DNA of 64,000 bases, taken from positions 744,001 through 808,000 of the forward strand of contig NZ_FQYP01000001.1 in assembly GCF_900141785.1 (NCBI RefSeq), given 5' to 3'. Shown one piece after another: positions 52,210 through 61,496 of the stretch. The notes under the pieces are model-generated. The model was not told the origin of the DNA, did not search any database, and saw only the letters and a program-made list of their open reading frames with translations. The stretch's first letter is position 1, and every line of letters begins with the position of its first letter. Made by a program: the position numbers and the translations under genes. This DNA comes from Aquimarina spongiae (GTDB lineage: Bacteria > Bacteroidota > Bacteroidia > Flavobacteriales > Flavobacteriaceae).

Positions 52210-53496
52210 TTACAAATCAAGCCTAAACACCTTTTTCAATCTATTCGCCTGGTTCTCAGGAATCCCAGCTTTTTCGGCGTATTCATTCCATCGGGAGATC
52301 ACCTCTTTTATTTGTGCAATTGCTTCTCTACTTCCTTTATAGCTGATCTTATCCCCTACAGCGATAAGATCTTCCAAAACAAAATCGTCTCTTTTACCAT
52401 TAATGGACATTTGGTGCATGCTTGTCCAGATCCCAACAGGATTATAAGAATACGTAATATCATATGCTGGCGAGAGTCGCCATGTACCTTCCTGATCCAT
52501 TAGAAAGGATATGTTTTTGGTATGATCATCCTGATTACGGGCAATAACATTAAACAGCATTCTTTTGTACAGTTGAATGGCATCAGTATGGGGTAATCGC
52601 AACTGTCGCATGATCTCAAAAGCATTTTCGTAAGAATACGCTCCAGGAGACTTGTAATCAAAATGTGCCAAAGAGCATAAGGTCTGCATATGCATCTTTT
52701 GATCATTCCCTACACGATCAAATCGTCTGGTCATAAAGTGCGCACGATCATTTTCTTCAAAAAGCAGGGATTTTTCCATCTCTATACCACAATCCAGTGC
52801 CATCAAATAGTATGCATATTCTATTCTACCATATCCTTGAGGATCTCCCAAGGCAGCATCATTTACTCCGTCAAACTTAAATATGTAATGTTCAAAACCA
52901 TCCGGTGCTTTGGTTTGCCCGGATCGTATCTCATTGGTCTTATCATTGAAAGCAATGATCGCCTTAGCACGTTGTCCTCCGGCAGATGTACCTACTTTGA
53001 TCAACTCATTAAGATGTTCGGTTTCTGCTAGATTAAGCTGTAGCTTTTCCCTTGTGTTTAGTATTTTTTCTGCCAGACCCGTTAATTTATCAACTTCCAG
53101 GACTGTTGTCTTGGCTTTACCAATGTTTTTTGCCGGTTGAAACTCCAAAGCTCCCATTCCTCTGGTACCGATATAACACAGGCGATCCAAAGGGGTAAAC
53201 TCTGATTTTGGAATATTATTTAAAGCTAACCACTGATCAATTAATCGATTTCCGAAGTCGTCTGGTAATACATCAGACAACATTCCCGGCAAACCGCGAT
53301 AGGTTTCCTGATTGAGGTTGGGAAAACTGTATATTCTATTTGTAGAGGTTTGTAAAGGCATATGTATGGGCGAAACATCTAAGTTTTTCGACAAAAACGA
53401 AGGAAAAAACTCAAAAGATCCAAAGTTTCTGGTTTTATCCCAACTTAATGCGCCTAATTCATTTCCCCATAAGGTGATCTTAATAACATCTACCAT
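52210..53496 (-). CDS. hipA: HipA-family serine/threonine kinase toxin
   Basis: A 428-residue HipA-like kinase. The N-terminal subdomain (GNELGALSWD, LPGMLSDVLPDDFGNRLID) is followed by the ATP-binding loop VGTSAGGQRAKAII. The catalytic segment reads NVIARNQDDHTKNISFLMD with a second metal-binding LSPAYDITYSYNP. HipA kinases phosphorylate glutamyl-tRNA synthetase and induce dormancy; the target here is inferred. The start overlaps the upstream hipB-like gene by 7 nt, the standard toxin-antitoxin arrangement. Confidence 0.92.
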   Translation of the reverse strand: MVDVIKITLWGNELGALSWDKTRNFGSFEFFPSFLSKNLDVSPIHMPLQTSTNRIYSFPNLNQETYRGLPGMLSDVLPDDFGNRLIDQWLALNNIPKSEFTPLDRLCYIGTRGMGALEFQPAKNIGKAKTTVLEVDKLTGLAEKILNTREKLQLNLAETEHLNELIKVGTSAGGQRAKAIIAFNDKTNEIRSGQTKAPDGFEHYIFKFDGVNDAALGDPQGYGRIEYAYYLMALDCGIEMEKSLLFEENDRAHFMTRRFDRVGNDQKMHMQTLCSLAHFDYKSPGAYSYENAFEIMRQLRLPHTDAIQLYKRMLFNVIARNQDDHTKNISFLMDQEGTWRLSPAYDITYSYNPVGIWTSMHQMSINGKRDDFVLEDLIAVGDKISYKGSREAIAQIKEVISRWNEYAEKAGIPENQANRLKKVFRLDL

Positions 53497-53819
53497 GATG
53501 TATCGTCATTTTTAGGTTTATTACTTCGAGAAGCTCTTTCTCGTTCTTTGCCTTTTAGTTTTAACAACTCAATTGGGCTAACACCTGGAACGGGAAGTAA
53601 CTTATTTAAGGCTTCCAAATCTCCAAAGGCACGTAATATTTGAACGAAAGTAAGTAGCGTAGTAGTCTTTCCAGATTCAAAATTTTTGATGGTCTGCACA
53701 TGAACACCAGCTCTTTTTGAAAGCTCATCCTGCGTGATATTAAGATTTAATCGTTTCTGTTTTATACGTTGAGTAAGCTCTATTAACACCTGCTCATCTG
53801 ATAAATTATTCATATTCAT
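53490..53819 (-). CDS. hipB: HipB-like helix-turn-helix antitoxin
   Basis: A 109-residue protein with a Cro/C1-type HTH at residues about 12-65 (LNITQDELSKRAGVHVQTIK, NFESGKTTTLLTF) and a basic C-terminal tail (KGKERERASRSNKPKND). It is expected to bind HipA and repress the operon. The gene is preceded by an AT-rich region with three AAAGTATA half-sites. The HTH is longer-tailed than classical HipB but the gene order is the same. Confidence 0.9.
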   Translation of the reverse strand: MNMNNLSDEQVLIELTQRIKQKRLNLNITQDELSKRAGVHVQTIKNFESGKTTTLLTFVQILRAFGDLEALNKLLPVPGVSPIELLKLKGKERERASRSNKPKNDDTSW

Positions 53820-53871
53820 AACAACTCAATAAAATATAGCATAATATACAATACAATCAATTTAATATTTC

Positions 53872-53990
53872 AAAGTATAAAAAAATATACTTTAGACAAA
53901 AATTCAATACAAATATAGCAAAGTATAATGAAATATATTTTAAAATAATATTAAATTATTAATGTATACCTAAATATACCTTAATAATTT
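53872..53990. promoter_or_regulatory. Candidate HipB operator array
   Basis: A perfect inverted repeat AAAGTATA-6 nt-TATACTTT (53872-53893) is followed by a third AAAGTATA half-site at 53920-53927. Farther out a 10-bp inverted repeat AAATTATTAA/TTAATAATTT (53953-53962 and 53981-53990) encloses two TATACC motifs. All lie in the 375-bp, very AT-rich region upstream of hipB, which holds no ORF. Confidence 0.6.
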
Positions 53991-54194
53991 GATTAGAATG
54001 AAATATTGCAATTATATACTAACAAACATAAATACGGCACTTATTAAAACGCTTTAGGTAACATCCCATAATATATTGTTTATCAATATTTTATATTAAT
54101 TATAACTACAAAAAAACAGCATATAAACAAGCAACATTTAACGGTTATCATAATATTTATTACCTTCGCTACTGTAATCCCCCGAATTACTATT

Positions 54195-55163
54195 ATGAAA
54201 AAGCTGATTGTTATTCTGCTGCTTTTTTTGACTCCTATTCTCACCTATTCCCAAATCCATAAAGTTTTGGATTCGGAGCAGGGTTCCCCTATTTCGTATG
54301 CCACGATCTCTTTTGGAAATGGTAACGGTACTTTTGCCGATGCCAATGGTAATTTTATGTTTTCCAAAAAATGGTATCCAGATATCGATTCTTTATATAT
54401 CTCTGCCATGGGATATAAAGAACTAGCGCTTTCTACCCATAATATGCCTAAAAAGATATTTCTGACACAAGATGTCTCTGAGCTGAAGGAAGTAGTTGTG
54501 GTTGCTGAAAGAAAAAGAAAATACAAAACCAAAAAGATCAGTGCTGAGGTGCATAAAGACTATTTTAGATGTTGGTTGCCTACTGTAGAATCTGAAATTG
54601 CTGTGTTTTTCCCCAGAAATCCTGAAAAATCTACAAAAATAGCTTCGGTATACCTGCCTGTTAAAGTAGAGTCATCGAATAAAAATGCAACCAGAAATCA
54701 ACGCTTTTCTACTTTGTTCAAAATGCAGTTTTACGCCAATAATAATGGTGTACCTGGCAAGCACCTTACCTATGAAGACATTATTTTCAGGGTAACCGAT
54801 CAGGATAAACCTAATTTTGAACTGAACATTTCAGAATATAAAATTTACATCCCAAAGGACGGTGTCTTCATCTCCATTCAAGTTTTAGGATATACCGATA
54901 AAGAAGGTAAACTCCAGCAAACCAAGAAATATCATGAGGTAGAGACGCGCAAGGGAATGGTAAAGGTTTCTACCACGTTTAGACCCTTACTTCCATTTAC
55001 TGACAAAATTGAAGGATATAAAACGTTTACCAGAAGGATATTTTATAAAAACCGCACTTGGCAACGATTTGATGAAAAGTACAGCGCTAACAATAATCTG
55101 ATCAAAAACAATGATATGAATTATGGAATGGGGCTTAAATTACATCTCTACGAAGATGAGTAG
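54195..55163 (+). CDS. Exported protein with carboxypeptidase-D-like regulatory domain
   Basis: A 322-residue protein with a Sec signal ending PILTYSQ. Residues about 24-110 have the CarboxypepD_reg-like pattern (ISYATISFGNGNGTFADANG, then LYISAMGYKELAL), the plug-like domain common at the N-terminus of SusC/TonB-linked proteins. The remaining 200 residues are beta-rich and unfamiliar (KLHLYEDE end). Without a barrel it is not a TonB receptor. The role is unknown, perhaps envelope scaffolding. It is convergent with the SulP gene, 12 nt away. Confidence 0.8.
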   Translation: MKKLIVILLLFLTPILTYSQIHKVLDSEQGSPISYATISFGNGNGTFADANGNFMFSKKWYPDIDSLYISAMGYKELALSTHNMPKKIFLTQDVSELKEVVVVAERKRKYKTKKISAEVHKDYFRCWLPTVESEIAVFFPRNPEKSTKIASVYLPVKVESSNKNATRNQRFSTLFKMQFYANNNGVPGKHLTYEDIIFRVTDQDKPNFELNISEYKIYIPKDGVFISIQVLGYTDKEGKLQQTKKYHEVETRKGMVKVSTTFRPLLPFTDKIEGYKTFTRRIFYKNRTWQRFDEKYSANNNLIKNNDMNYGMGLKLHLYEDE

Positions 55164-55175
55164 TATAAATTGAAG

Positions 55176-56819
55176 CTAGTCTAGAAACGATCTTCTTTTC
55201 TCATTAAACTGCACCGCTACTTCTCTACTCTTTTCTTGCAATGTTCTATGCTCTGCATGAGCTACAGCATCAGATATGTTTAAGTAATGATGATTCTTAC
55301 CCAATTTATCGGTAAATCCAGATCTCTTTAAAAAATCCCGTACAGGACCAATTGTCCCTGCAATTAATAATTGAATTCCCTGCCTTTCGAGATATTCATG
55401 AATGTCCTCAAACACATGCAAGCCTGTACTGTCCATATCATGCATATTGGTATTATCCAAGATCAAAAACTTGGGCATAACGTCCCTTTTGGAAACATAC
55501 GACTGAATTGCATCTTTAAAAAAACCAGCATTTCCAAAATATAGTTGATTATCAAACCGTATGATCATATATTCTTGTGAGCGTTTTGCCTCAGGGAATC
55601 GATTTACGTTTCGATAATAAGTTGTACCAGGGATATTTACCAACTCTGCTATATGAGGCCTAGAGCTATAATACTGCAAAAAAACAAAAGAAAGGATCAC
55701 TCCTATAAAAATCCCGTTTTCTACACCAAATACCAAAGTACCCACAAAAGTGATCATCATTACAAAAAAGTCTCTCCTCTTAACCTGATATAAATACTTA
55801 GCTTCGCTAACATTGATCAAACCAAAAACCGAAACCAAAATAATGGCGGCCAATACGGATTTTGGAATGTAGTAAAAGAATTGCGTAAGAAACAATAGCG
55901 ATAGCACCACCATCAATGCAGCTATCATCGAGGAAATCGTAGTTTTAGCGCCGGCTTCGTCATTAATTGCAGTTCTACTATAACTCCCAGAAGAAGGTAC
56001 CGCAAGAAAAAAAGCACCGATCACCTTTGCCATTCCCAAAGCAAAAAGTTCCTGATTGGGTCGCACTACATGATCCCTATTCTTCATCTCCATAGATTTG
56101 GCAATCCCTATACTCCCTACATACCCAATAAAAGTAACGGTCAACACACTAGGAATTAGTGCCATCATATCTTCATAACTCATAGGAGGAATTTGAAAAG
56201 AAGGCAATCCACTGGGGACCTCTTTGATTACCGAAACCCCTTTGTCATGCAATCCAAAAAAATAGGTCACTAAAGTAGTGATCAAAAGCATCAATAATGC
56301 TCCAGGAAATGATCTCTTCCATTTCTTAAGCAGCATAATCGCTAAAATCGAAAATAAGCACATCCCAAAGGTGATCCACTCTATTTCTCCAAGATGTAAT
56401 AAAGCATAACTTACGGTTTGATACGTATGTTTTACATCAGGAATAGACATCCCTAGACTTTCTTCTAATTGTGATACGATAATTATTATGGCTGCAGCCG
56501 AGATAAAGCCAGAAATCACAGGTTGGGAAATCAAGTTAACCAAAAATCCCATTCGCAGCAGACTCATCAGTATCTGGGTAATTCCAATTAAAAACCCTAG
56601 AAAAAGAACTAGACTTACAAAGTGTTCTGAAAAAGGATCTGCCAGCTCGCTTACTCCGCTCATTACCAAAATTGCAGTAACTGCAACAGGACCAATACTT
56701 AACTGCTTAGAAGTTCCTAATAACGCATAGATGATTAACGGCACCAAACAGGCATACAACCCATAGATTGGGGGTACCCCCATTAGCAACGCATAAGCAA
56801 TCGCCTGAGGAATCAGCAC
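55176..56819 (-). CDS. SulP-family inorganic anion transporter with STAS domain, start codon unresolved
   Basis: A polytopic membrane protein of at least 547 residues with about 10-12 helices, and a C-terminal STAS domain near residue 420-520 (ILDNTNMHDMDSTGLHVFED). The first frame-opening codon is a GTG at 56819 (VLIPQAIAYALLMGVPPIYG), but the reading frame continues upstream to 56939 with clearly SulP-like residues (IPFLQTFKNGQYKSA, SDAIAGITVGV). No ATG, GTG or TTG lies in that extension, and ATT at 56906 or ATA at 56909 are the only plausible codons there. Family members move sulphate, bicarbonate or related anions. The gene faces the divergent TauE gene. Confidence 0.85.
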   Translation of the reverse strand: MLIPQAIAYALLMGVPPIYGLYACLVPLIIYALLGTSKQLSIGPVAVTAILVMSGVSELADPFSEHFVSLVLFLGFLIGITQILMSLLRMGFLVNLISQPVISGFISAAAIIIIVSQLEESLGMSIPDVKHTYQTVSYALLHLGEIEWITFGMCLFSILAIMLLKKWKRSFPGALLMLLITTLVTYFFGLHDKGVSVIKEVPSGLPSFQIPPMSYEDMMALIPSVLTVTFIGYVGSIGIAKSMEMKNRDHVVRPNQELFALGMAKVIGAFFLAVPSSGSYSRTAINDEAGAKTTISSMIAALMVVLSLLFLTQFFYYIPKSVLAAIILVSVFGLINVSEAKYLYQVKRRDFFVMMITFVGTLVFGVENGIFIGVILSFVFLQYYSSRPHIAELVNIPGTTYYRNVNRFPEAKRSQEYMIIRFDNQLYFGNAGFFKDAIQSYVSKRDVMPKFLILDNTNMHDMDSTGLHVFEDIHEYLERQGIQLLIAGTIGPVRDFLKRSGFTDKLGKNHHYLNISDAVAHAEHRTLQEKSREVAVQFNEKRRSFLD

Positions 56820-57063
56820 TACACCTACCGTTATTCCGGCAATAGCATCAGATCGAAAAACTGCAGATTTGTATTGCCCGTTCTTAAAGGTTTGAAGAAA
56901 TGGAATTATTTTGTGTAAAGCTTTAACTGTAGTATGTGTTTATTAATATGGTAAATCTACAACAGTTAAGAATTTATCACAAAGATTTTCTTTTGGTTCT
57001 CACATTTTTTTGAAATACCTATTTTTGGAAATATCTAACACACCAAACATTCTTCATTTCCTT

Positions 57064-57819
57064 ATGAATGATACACTTTTACTTTTTCTCTTAGCTGGTA
57101 TTGGTTTTGTTGCCGGAGTGATCAACACCATTGCCGGCGGAGGGTCTTTACTAACTCTACCTATGTTAATCTTTATGGGACTCCCTCCTGCTGTTGCCAA
57201 TGGGACCAATCGTATCGGGATATTTATTCAATGTATAACCTCGATGGCAGGATTTAAAAGCAAGGGCATCAAACCTTCTCTTTTTGGAGTATATCTAGGT
57301 CTTTCTGCATTGATCGGTTCTATTATTGGAGCGCAAATCGCCATAGATATCAAAGGGGAAGTATTTAATAAGATTCTAGCCATTGTGATGGTTTTTGTAG
57401 TTGTTTTTATGGTTTTTAAACCCAAGGTAAAAACTGAAGACCTTATGGATAGAATCCAAGGTAAGCATTTATGGCTTTCGGTTTTAGCTTTCTTTTTTAT
57501 TGGAATCTATGGAGGATTTATACAAGCCGGAGTTGGTATATTTATTTTATTGGCATTGAGTTCAATCAATCATCTAAGTCTTGTGAAATCAAACGCCATT
57601 AAGGTACTGGTCGTTTCCATATACACCGTTGGAGCTTTGACCATATTCATTTATAACCAACAAATTGATTTTCTGTACGGATTCATACTGGCAATCGGTA
57701 ATGCAATAGGCGGTTGGGTTGCCAGCAGATGGGCAGTAAACAAAGGTGATGGCTTGGTCAAAGTATTTTTGATCATTATGGTGATTGCTATGGCTTTAAA
57801 GCTTTGGGTAGACAGTTAA
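57064..57819 (+). CDS. TauE/SafE-family sulfite or anion exporter
   Basis: 251 residues from the ATG at 57064 (MNDTLL); an upstream frame opens with TTG at 57010 and is less likely. Eight hydrophobic helices, with the conserved VINTIAGGGSLLTLP and ANGTNRIGIF motifs near the start and a repeat at GGFIQAGVGIFILLAL, identify the TauE/SafE family. It may export sulphite or sulphonates. Its pairing with a divergent SulP anion transporter fits sulphur-anion homeostasis, though the two are not co-transcribed. Confidence 0.9.
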   Translation: MNDTLLLFLLAGIGFVAGVINTIAGGGSLLTLPMLIFMGLPPAVANGTNRIGIFIQCITSMAGFKSKGIKPSLFGVYLGLSALIGSIIGAQIAIDIKGEVFNKILAIVMVFVVVFMVFKPKVKTEDLMDRIQGKHLWLSVLAFFFIGIYGGFIQAGVGIFILLALSSINHLSLVKSNAIKVLVVSIYTVGALTIFIYNQQIDFLYGFILAIGNAIGGWVASRWAVNKGDGLVKVFLIIMVIAMALKLWVDS

Positions 57820-57958
57820 ACTCTATGCGATTTCATTTTTTTAGAGATCTTGTTGTCTATATAGTTCTTCCTTTTACCTTGTCTAACAAGAAGGAGTTTC
57901 TTTGTTTTAGCACTCTTTATACGTATCTTATACTCGCAATACACAAAATCGTCTTAAA

Positions 57959-58753
57959 ATGAAAACTTTATGTCAATGCATAATTATTTGCCTTGTAATT
58001 ATAAGTTGTAAATCTCAAAAAAATGAAGATGCTGAAGTGCTAAATGACAGTGATTTTCAGGAAGCCCCTACTAAAGAGCCTGTAAAAAAAGAGAGTGACA
58101 TCAAAATAGATCCTATAGGACATGCCACTGCCATTTTGGAATGGAAAGGAAAGACTATCTATATCGATCCTAATGGAGGACCCAAACCTTTTGAAGGAAA
58201 AAAGACAGCGGATATTGTGTTGATTACCGATATACACCAAGATCACATGAATATTGACACCCTAGATAGCCTGGATCTTTCCACAACTGAAATGGTCGTT
58301 CCACAGGCTGTTGGTGAACGGCTACCCGCAGAATACACAGACCGATTGATCATACTTAACAATGGCGAAACCAAAGAAGTACAGGGAATTACCATAGAGG
58401 CCATCCCCATGTATAATTTGAGGCAAGAAGCCCTAAAGTTCCACCCCAAAGGAAGAGGTAACGGATATATCATTACGTTGGGTAAAGAACGGGTGTATTT
58501 TTCTGGTGACACTGAAGATATCCCAGAGATGAGGGCTCTAAGGTTTATAGACAAAGCTTTTATTTGTATGAATCTCCCCTACACCATGACTGTAGAAAGC
58601 GCTGCAGATGCCGTGTTAGATTTTAAACCAAAACAGGTCTATCCTTATCATTATCGAGGTTCAAATGGTTTCAGTGATGTCAATAAGTTCATCTCTATTG
58701 TATCCAAAGATCCCGATATAGAAATTGTACAATTAGATTGGTATCCTGAGTAG
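57959..58753 (+). CDS. Metallo-beta-lactamase-fold lipoprotein (UlaG-like)
   Basis: A 264-residue lipoprotein with the leader ending VIISCKSQ. The metallo-hydrolase core shows DPIGHATAILEWKGKTIYID, then the metal motif TDIHQDHMNID (HxHxDH-like with the first His replaced by Asp-Ile-His-Gln), and RVYFSGDTEDIPEM near residue 180. A late His (QVYPYHYRG) completes the site. This variant resembles UlaG-like hydrolases. A lactone or nucleotide substrate is possible. It stands alone. Confidence 0.85.
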   Translation: MKTLCQCIIICLVIISCKSQKNEDAEVLNDSDFQEAPTKEPVKKESDIKIDPIGHATAILEWKGKTIYIDPNGGPKPFEGKKTADIVLITDIHQDHMNIDTLDSLDLSTTEMVVPQAVGERLPAEYTDRLIILNNGETKEVQGITIEAIPMYNLRQEALKFHPKGRGNGYIITLGKERVYFSGDTEDIPEMRALRFIDKAFICMNLPYTMTVESAADAVLDFKPKQVYPYHYRGSNGFSDVNKFISIVSKDPDIEIVQLDWYPE

Positions 58754-58850
58754 GGTTGAATATAAAATTGTCTATTTGATAAGAATGATTTTCTTTGCAC
58801 AAAGTTCTTTCCTCTATTTGTGTGAGAACTACTAGTAACAAAAACAATCA

Positions 58851-59453
58851 ATGGATATCAATTCCAGAATAGAACAACACTTCCATTTTGCGATATACAA
58901 ACCTTTTGGATATCTAAGTCAGTTTGTGAATAATGGACAAAAACAGAACAGCAAAAAGCTATTAGGAGAGTTACACGATTTCCCACTTGGTACCATGGCC
59001 ATAGGCAGACTTGACGAAAAATCTGAAGGTTTACTATTACTAACTACCAATGGCAAAGTATCTAACGCTATCTGTAGCGGAAATGTTGAAAAGGAGTACT
59101 ATGCACAGGTAAATGGAGACATTACAAAAGAAGCTATACAACAATTACAAAAAGGTGTAGAAATAGGTTTCAATGGTAAAAAATACATGACAAAACCATG
59201 CAAAGCCTTTAAACTATTCGATATTCCCAATTTCCCAGAGCGTTCCAAAAAAATAAGGGATGATAGACATGGACCCACGAGTTGGGTAAGCATTACCCTT
59301 ACTGAAGGAAAATTTAGACAAGTACGAAAAATGACGTCGTCTGTCGGATATCCTACATTAAGGTTGATACGAATTCGTGTTGGAGATATTTACCTAAACG
59401 ATATGGGCATTGGAGAAGTAAAACAAATGGAAGATTTACCCTCTTATATATGA
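58851..59453 (+). CDS. rRNA large-subunit pseudouridine synthase, RluE/RsuA type
   Basis: A 200-residue enzyme lacking the S4 domain. The catalytic motif is AIGRLDEKSEGLLLLT near residue 43-58, with the Asp in RLDEKSEGL as nucleophile; FAIYKPFGYLSQF at residues 13-25 and a C-terminal EGKFRQVRKMTSSVGYPTLR are typical of the family. RluE modifies U2457 of 23S rRNA in E. coli; the exact target here is not known. It is transcribed alone with 98 nt upstream of the start. Confidence 0.93.
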   Translation: MDINSRIEQHFHFAIYKPFGYLSQFVNNGQKQNSKKLLGELHDFPLGTMAIGRLDEKSEGLLLLTTNGKVSNAICSGNVEKEYYAQVNGDITKEAIQQLQKGVEIGFNGKKYMTKPCKAFKLFDIPNFPERSKKIRDDRHGPTSWVSITLTEGKFRQVRKMTSSVGYPTLRLIRIRVGDIYLNDMGIGEVKQMEDLPSYI

Positions 59454-59592
59454 TCTAGTGAACCGCATACTATTGATAATCTCTTTGAGACACACTAACA
59501 AGACAGATTACAGACATTTTTTCTCCTAAAAAACCACCTTGTACTATGTGTACTATGCTATTAAAACCTTAAATACTAGAAATGGTAGAAAC

Positions 59593-60075
59593 TTAACAAA
59601 AATGCTCCCGGAAATGTGCTTTGATTACATTTAACTGTGATCTTCTGATTTGTTTGTTTACGGTAAGAGATAAAGTGATTTTGGTAAACAAAGGCGTCAT
59701 AAAATTGAAGCTAATCCAACCAACACAAGAATTCGTATTCTGAAATCGGTTTGACGCTTCGCTTTCTTCATTGGGATTAGGTTTGAATTCATCTGTATCC
59801 TCTAGAATTATTCCAGAAAAATGATCAGCATCCGGATCAAAAACTACTATTGGAAAGTTCAAATCCTCGATCAGATGTAACATCACTCCCTCTAATTTTG
59901 GCAGTACTTCCTCTAATTTCTGCTCAAAAGGTTTGTCTGCTTCTTTAAAATAGTTAGCAATGTAGTGTGGATCTTCTTCAGGGTTTGGTGGCATCGCAAT
60001 GCTTACGGTCATCCCGGAAGAATAAAAAATCCTAAAATAGGTAGATGATGCTCCTGCTCCCGCCTCTCCACTCAT
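59593..60075 (-). CDS. Hypothetical cytosolic protein following the CAT-like gene
   Basis: A 160-residue protein I do not recognise. It has no signal peptide; an N-terminal GEAGAGASSTYFRIFYSSG, a central helix (ADKPFEQKLEEVLPKLEGV) and strands near the end. It starts 13 nt after the CAT-like acetyltransferase stop, so the two are probably one operon. The function is unknown. Confidence 0.65.
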   Translation of the reverse strand: MSGEAGAGASSTYFRIFYSSGMTVSIAMPPNPEEDPHYIANYFKEADKPFEQKLEEVLPKLEGVMLHLIEDLNFPIVVFDPDADHFSGIILEDTDEFKPNPNEESEASNRFQNTNSCVGWISFNFMTPLFTKITLSLTVNKQIRRSQLNVIKAHFREHFC

Positions 60076-60088
60076 GGGTTATTGACCT

Positions 60089-60718
60089 TTAATCGTTTAA
60101 CAAGCGTTGAAATTCTTCCAGATATTCTCCTAAATGATATCCATCCATTAATCCATGATGCACATTCACTGCTATAGGCAAAATCATTTCTCCATGCTTC
60201 TTGGTATACTTTCCAAATGAAATTTTTGGAACACTATCCTTATATTCAAAATGTCGGGCATGCGTCAATCCGGTAAAATTATACCAGGGTATGGATGAGT
60301 AATGAATTGTATCCATTCTTTTGGTAGAATCTATATGCCGTAACCCCTTACTATTCTGTACTTCGGTAATCTCTAGTTTTGCCATTTCTACAAAACGATC
60401 AAAATCTTTAATATACTCCAAAAATGAGAACCCAAACGTATGATCTTCTCGTCCAATTGTAGGAGACGCATGTATGACATCATAAACCACCACTTGATTT
60501 TCCTCTATTCGATATCGAAAAGGTTCGATGGCATTTGCCGCTTGTAATGATTTATGTAAATAGAATAAAAAATAAGGGTATCCAAAATCCTTAATCTTTT
60601 GATATCCTTTGGTAAAGTCTACTGTTGTTGTAATTCCAAAAAATGGCTCATCAAAACCATTAAAGAATTCAAAATGTTCTTTTCGGTTCCATTGGTCGAG
60701 ATCGATTACCTTTTTCAT
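60089..60718 (-). CDS. Chloramphenicol acetyltransferase-like protein (CatA-type fold)
   Basis: A 209-residue acyltransferase. The catalytic His is in AVNVHHGLMDGYHLGEYL near residue 187-193, the HHxxxDG motif of type A CATs. The N-terminal RKEHFEFFNGFDEPFFGITT and the internal SSIPWYNFTGLTHARHFEY are also characteristic. Typical members acetylate chloramphenicol, and chromosomal ones may have other substrates. There is no mobile-element context, so I would not call it an acquired resistance gene. It is followed 13 nt later by a hypothetical gene. Confidence 0.88.
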   Translation of the reverse strand: MKKVIDLDQWNRKEHFEFFNGFDEPFFGITTTVDFTKGYQKIKDFGYPYFLFYLHKSLQAANAIEPFRYRIEENQVVVYDVIHASPTIGREDHTFGFSFLEYIKDFDRFVEMAKLEITEVQNSKGLRHIDSTKRMDTIHYSSIPWYNFTGLTHARHFEYKDSVPKISFGKYTKKHGEMILPIAVNVHHGLMDGYHLGEYLEEFQRLLND

Positions 60719-60792
60719 TGACTGTATTAGTTTTCAAAGGAATTCATTATACGTTATTTCAGTAGATAATACTTCAGAAACAAACGTTACCA

Positions 60793-61485
60793 CTACAATA
60801 TTTCTAAAAGCTCTGTGGCTTTTACAAAACTTCTAAAATTAGGGTGTTTTACTTCCTCATCCACCATTTCATGTACCCAAGTGGTGTGAAAAGGGATATG
60901 AAAAGCGTGTGCTCCAATATTGAGCACTGGTAAAATATCTGATTTCAAAGAATTTCCTACCATCAAAAACTCCTCTTCCTTTATATCCAGATGTTTTACC
61001 AATTTACGATATTGCTTTTCTGTCTTATCAGATACAATTTCAATATGGTGAAAATACTTTTCTAATCCAGATTTAATCAGCTTACGTTCCTGATCCAGCA
61101 AATCCCCTTTGGTAGCCATGACTAGCTTATACTTTTTCGACAACTCCTCCAAAGTTCGATCAATACCATCGATTAATTTTACAGGCTCCTGGAGCATTTG
61201 TTTCCCTATGTTAATCAAAGCCTCCAACAAATCCGTATGCAGATTACCATCTGTTATTTTTATCGCAGCTTCTATAAGGGATAGTGTAAAAGGCTTAATC
61301 CCATAACCATACAACGGAAGGTTTTGCATTTCTACCTCAAAAAGCAGTTTATGTGCTTCTTTTCTTGGTAAATAAGCCTCCAAAAGATCACAAAACTCCT
61401 CTTCTGCACGTCTGAAAAAAGTCTCATTTACCCAAAGGGTATCATCAGCATCAAAAGCAATTACTTTTATATTATGTAATGACAT
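60793..61485 (-). CDS. HAD-family hydrolase
   Basis: A 230-residue phosphatase of the haloacid dehalogenase superfamily. Motif I is AFDADDTLW (residues 10-18, nucleophile Asp12), motif II is VMATKGD near residue 125, and motif IV is MVGNSLKSDILPVLNIG near 176. The C1 cap is helical. The substrate is unknown. It starts 11 nt after the ettA stop, so it is probably in the same transcript. Confidence 0.92.
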   Translation of the reverse strand: MSLHNIKVIAFDADDTLWVNETFFRRAEEEFCDLLEAYLPRKEAHKLLFEVEMQNLPLYGYGIKPFTLSLIEAAIKITDGNLHTDLLEALINIGKQMLQEPVKLIDGIDRTLEELSKKYKLVMATKGDLLDQERKLIKSGLEKYFHHIEIVSDKTEKQYRKLVKHLDIKEEEFLMVGNSLKSDILPVLNIGAHAFHIPFHTTWVHEMVDEEVKHPNFRSFVKATELLEIL

Positions 61486-61496
61486 TTTTTCCTTTA

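Noticed and set aside
60089-60718. Acquired chloramphenicol-resistance gene
   Set aside because: CAT fold is clear, but there is no integron, transposase or composition shift; chromosomal CAT-like enzymes are common.
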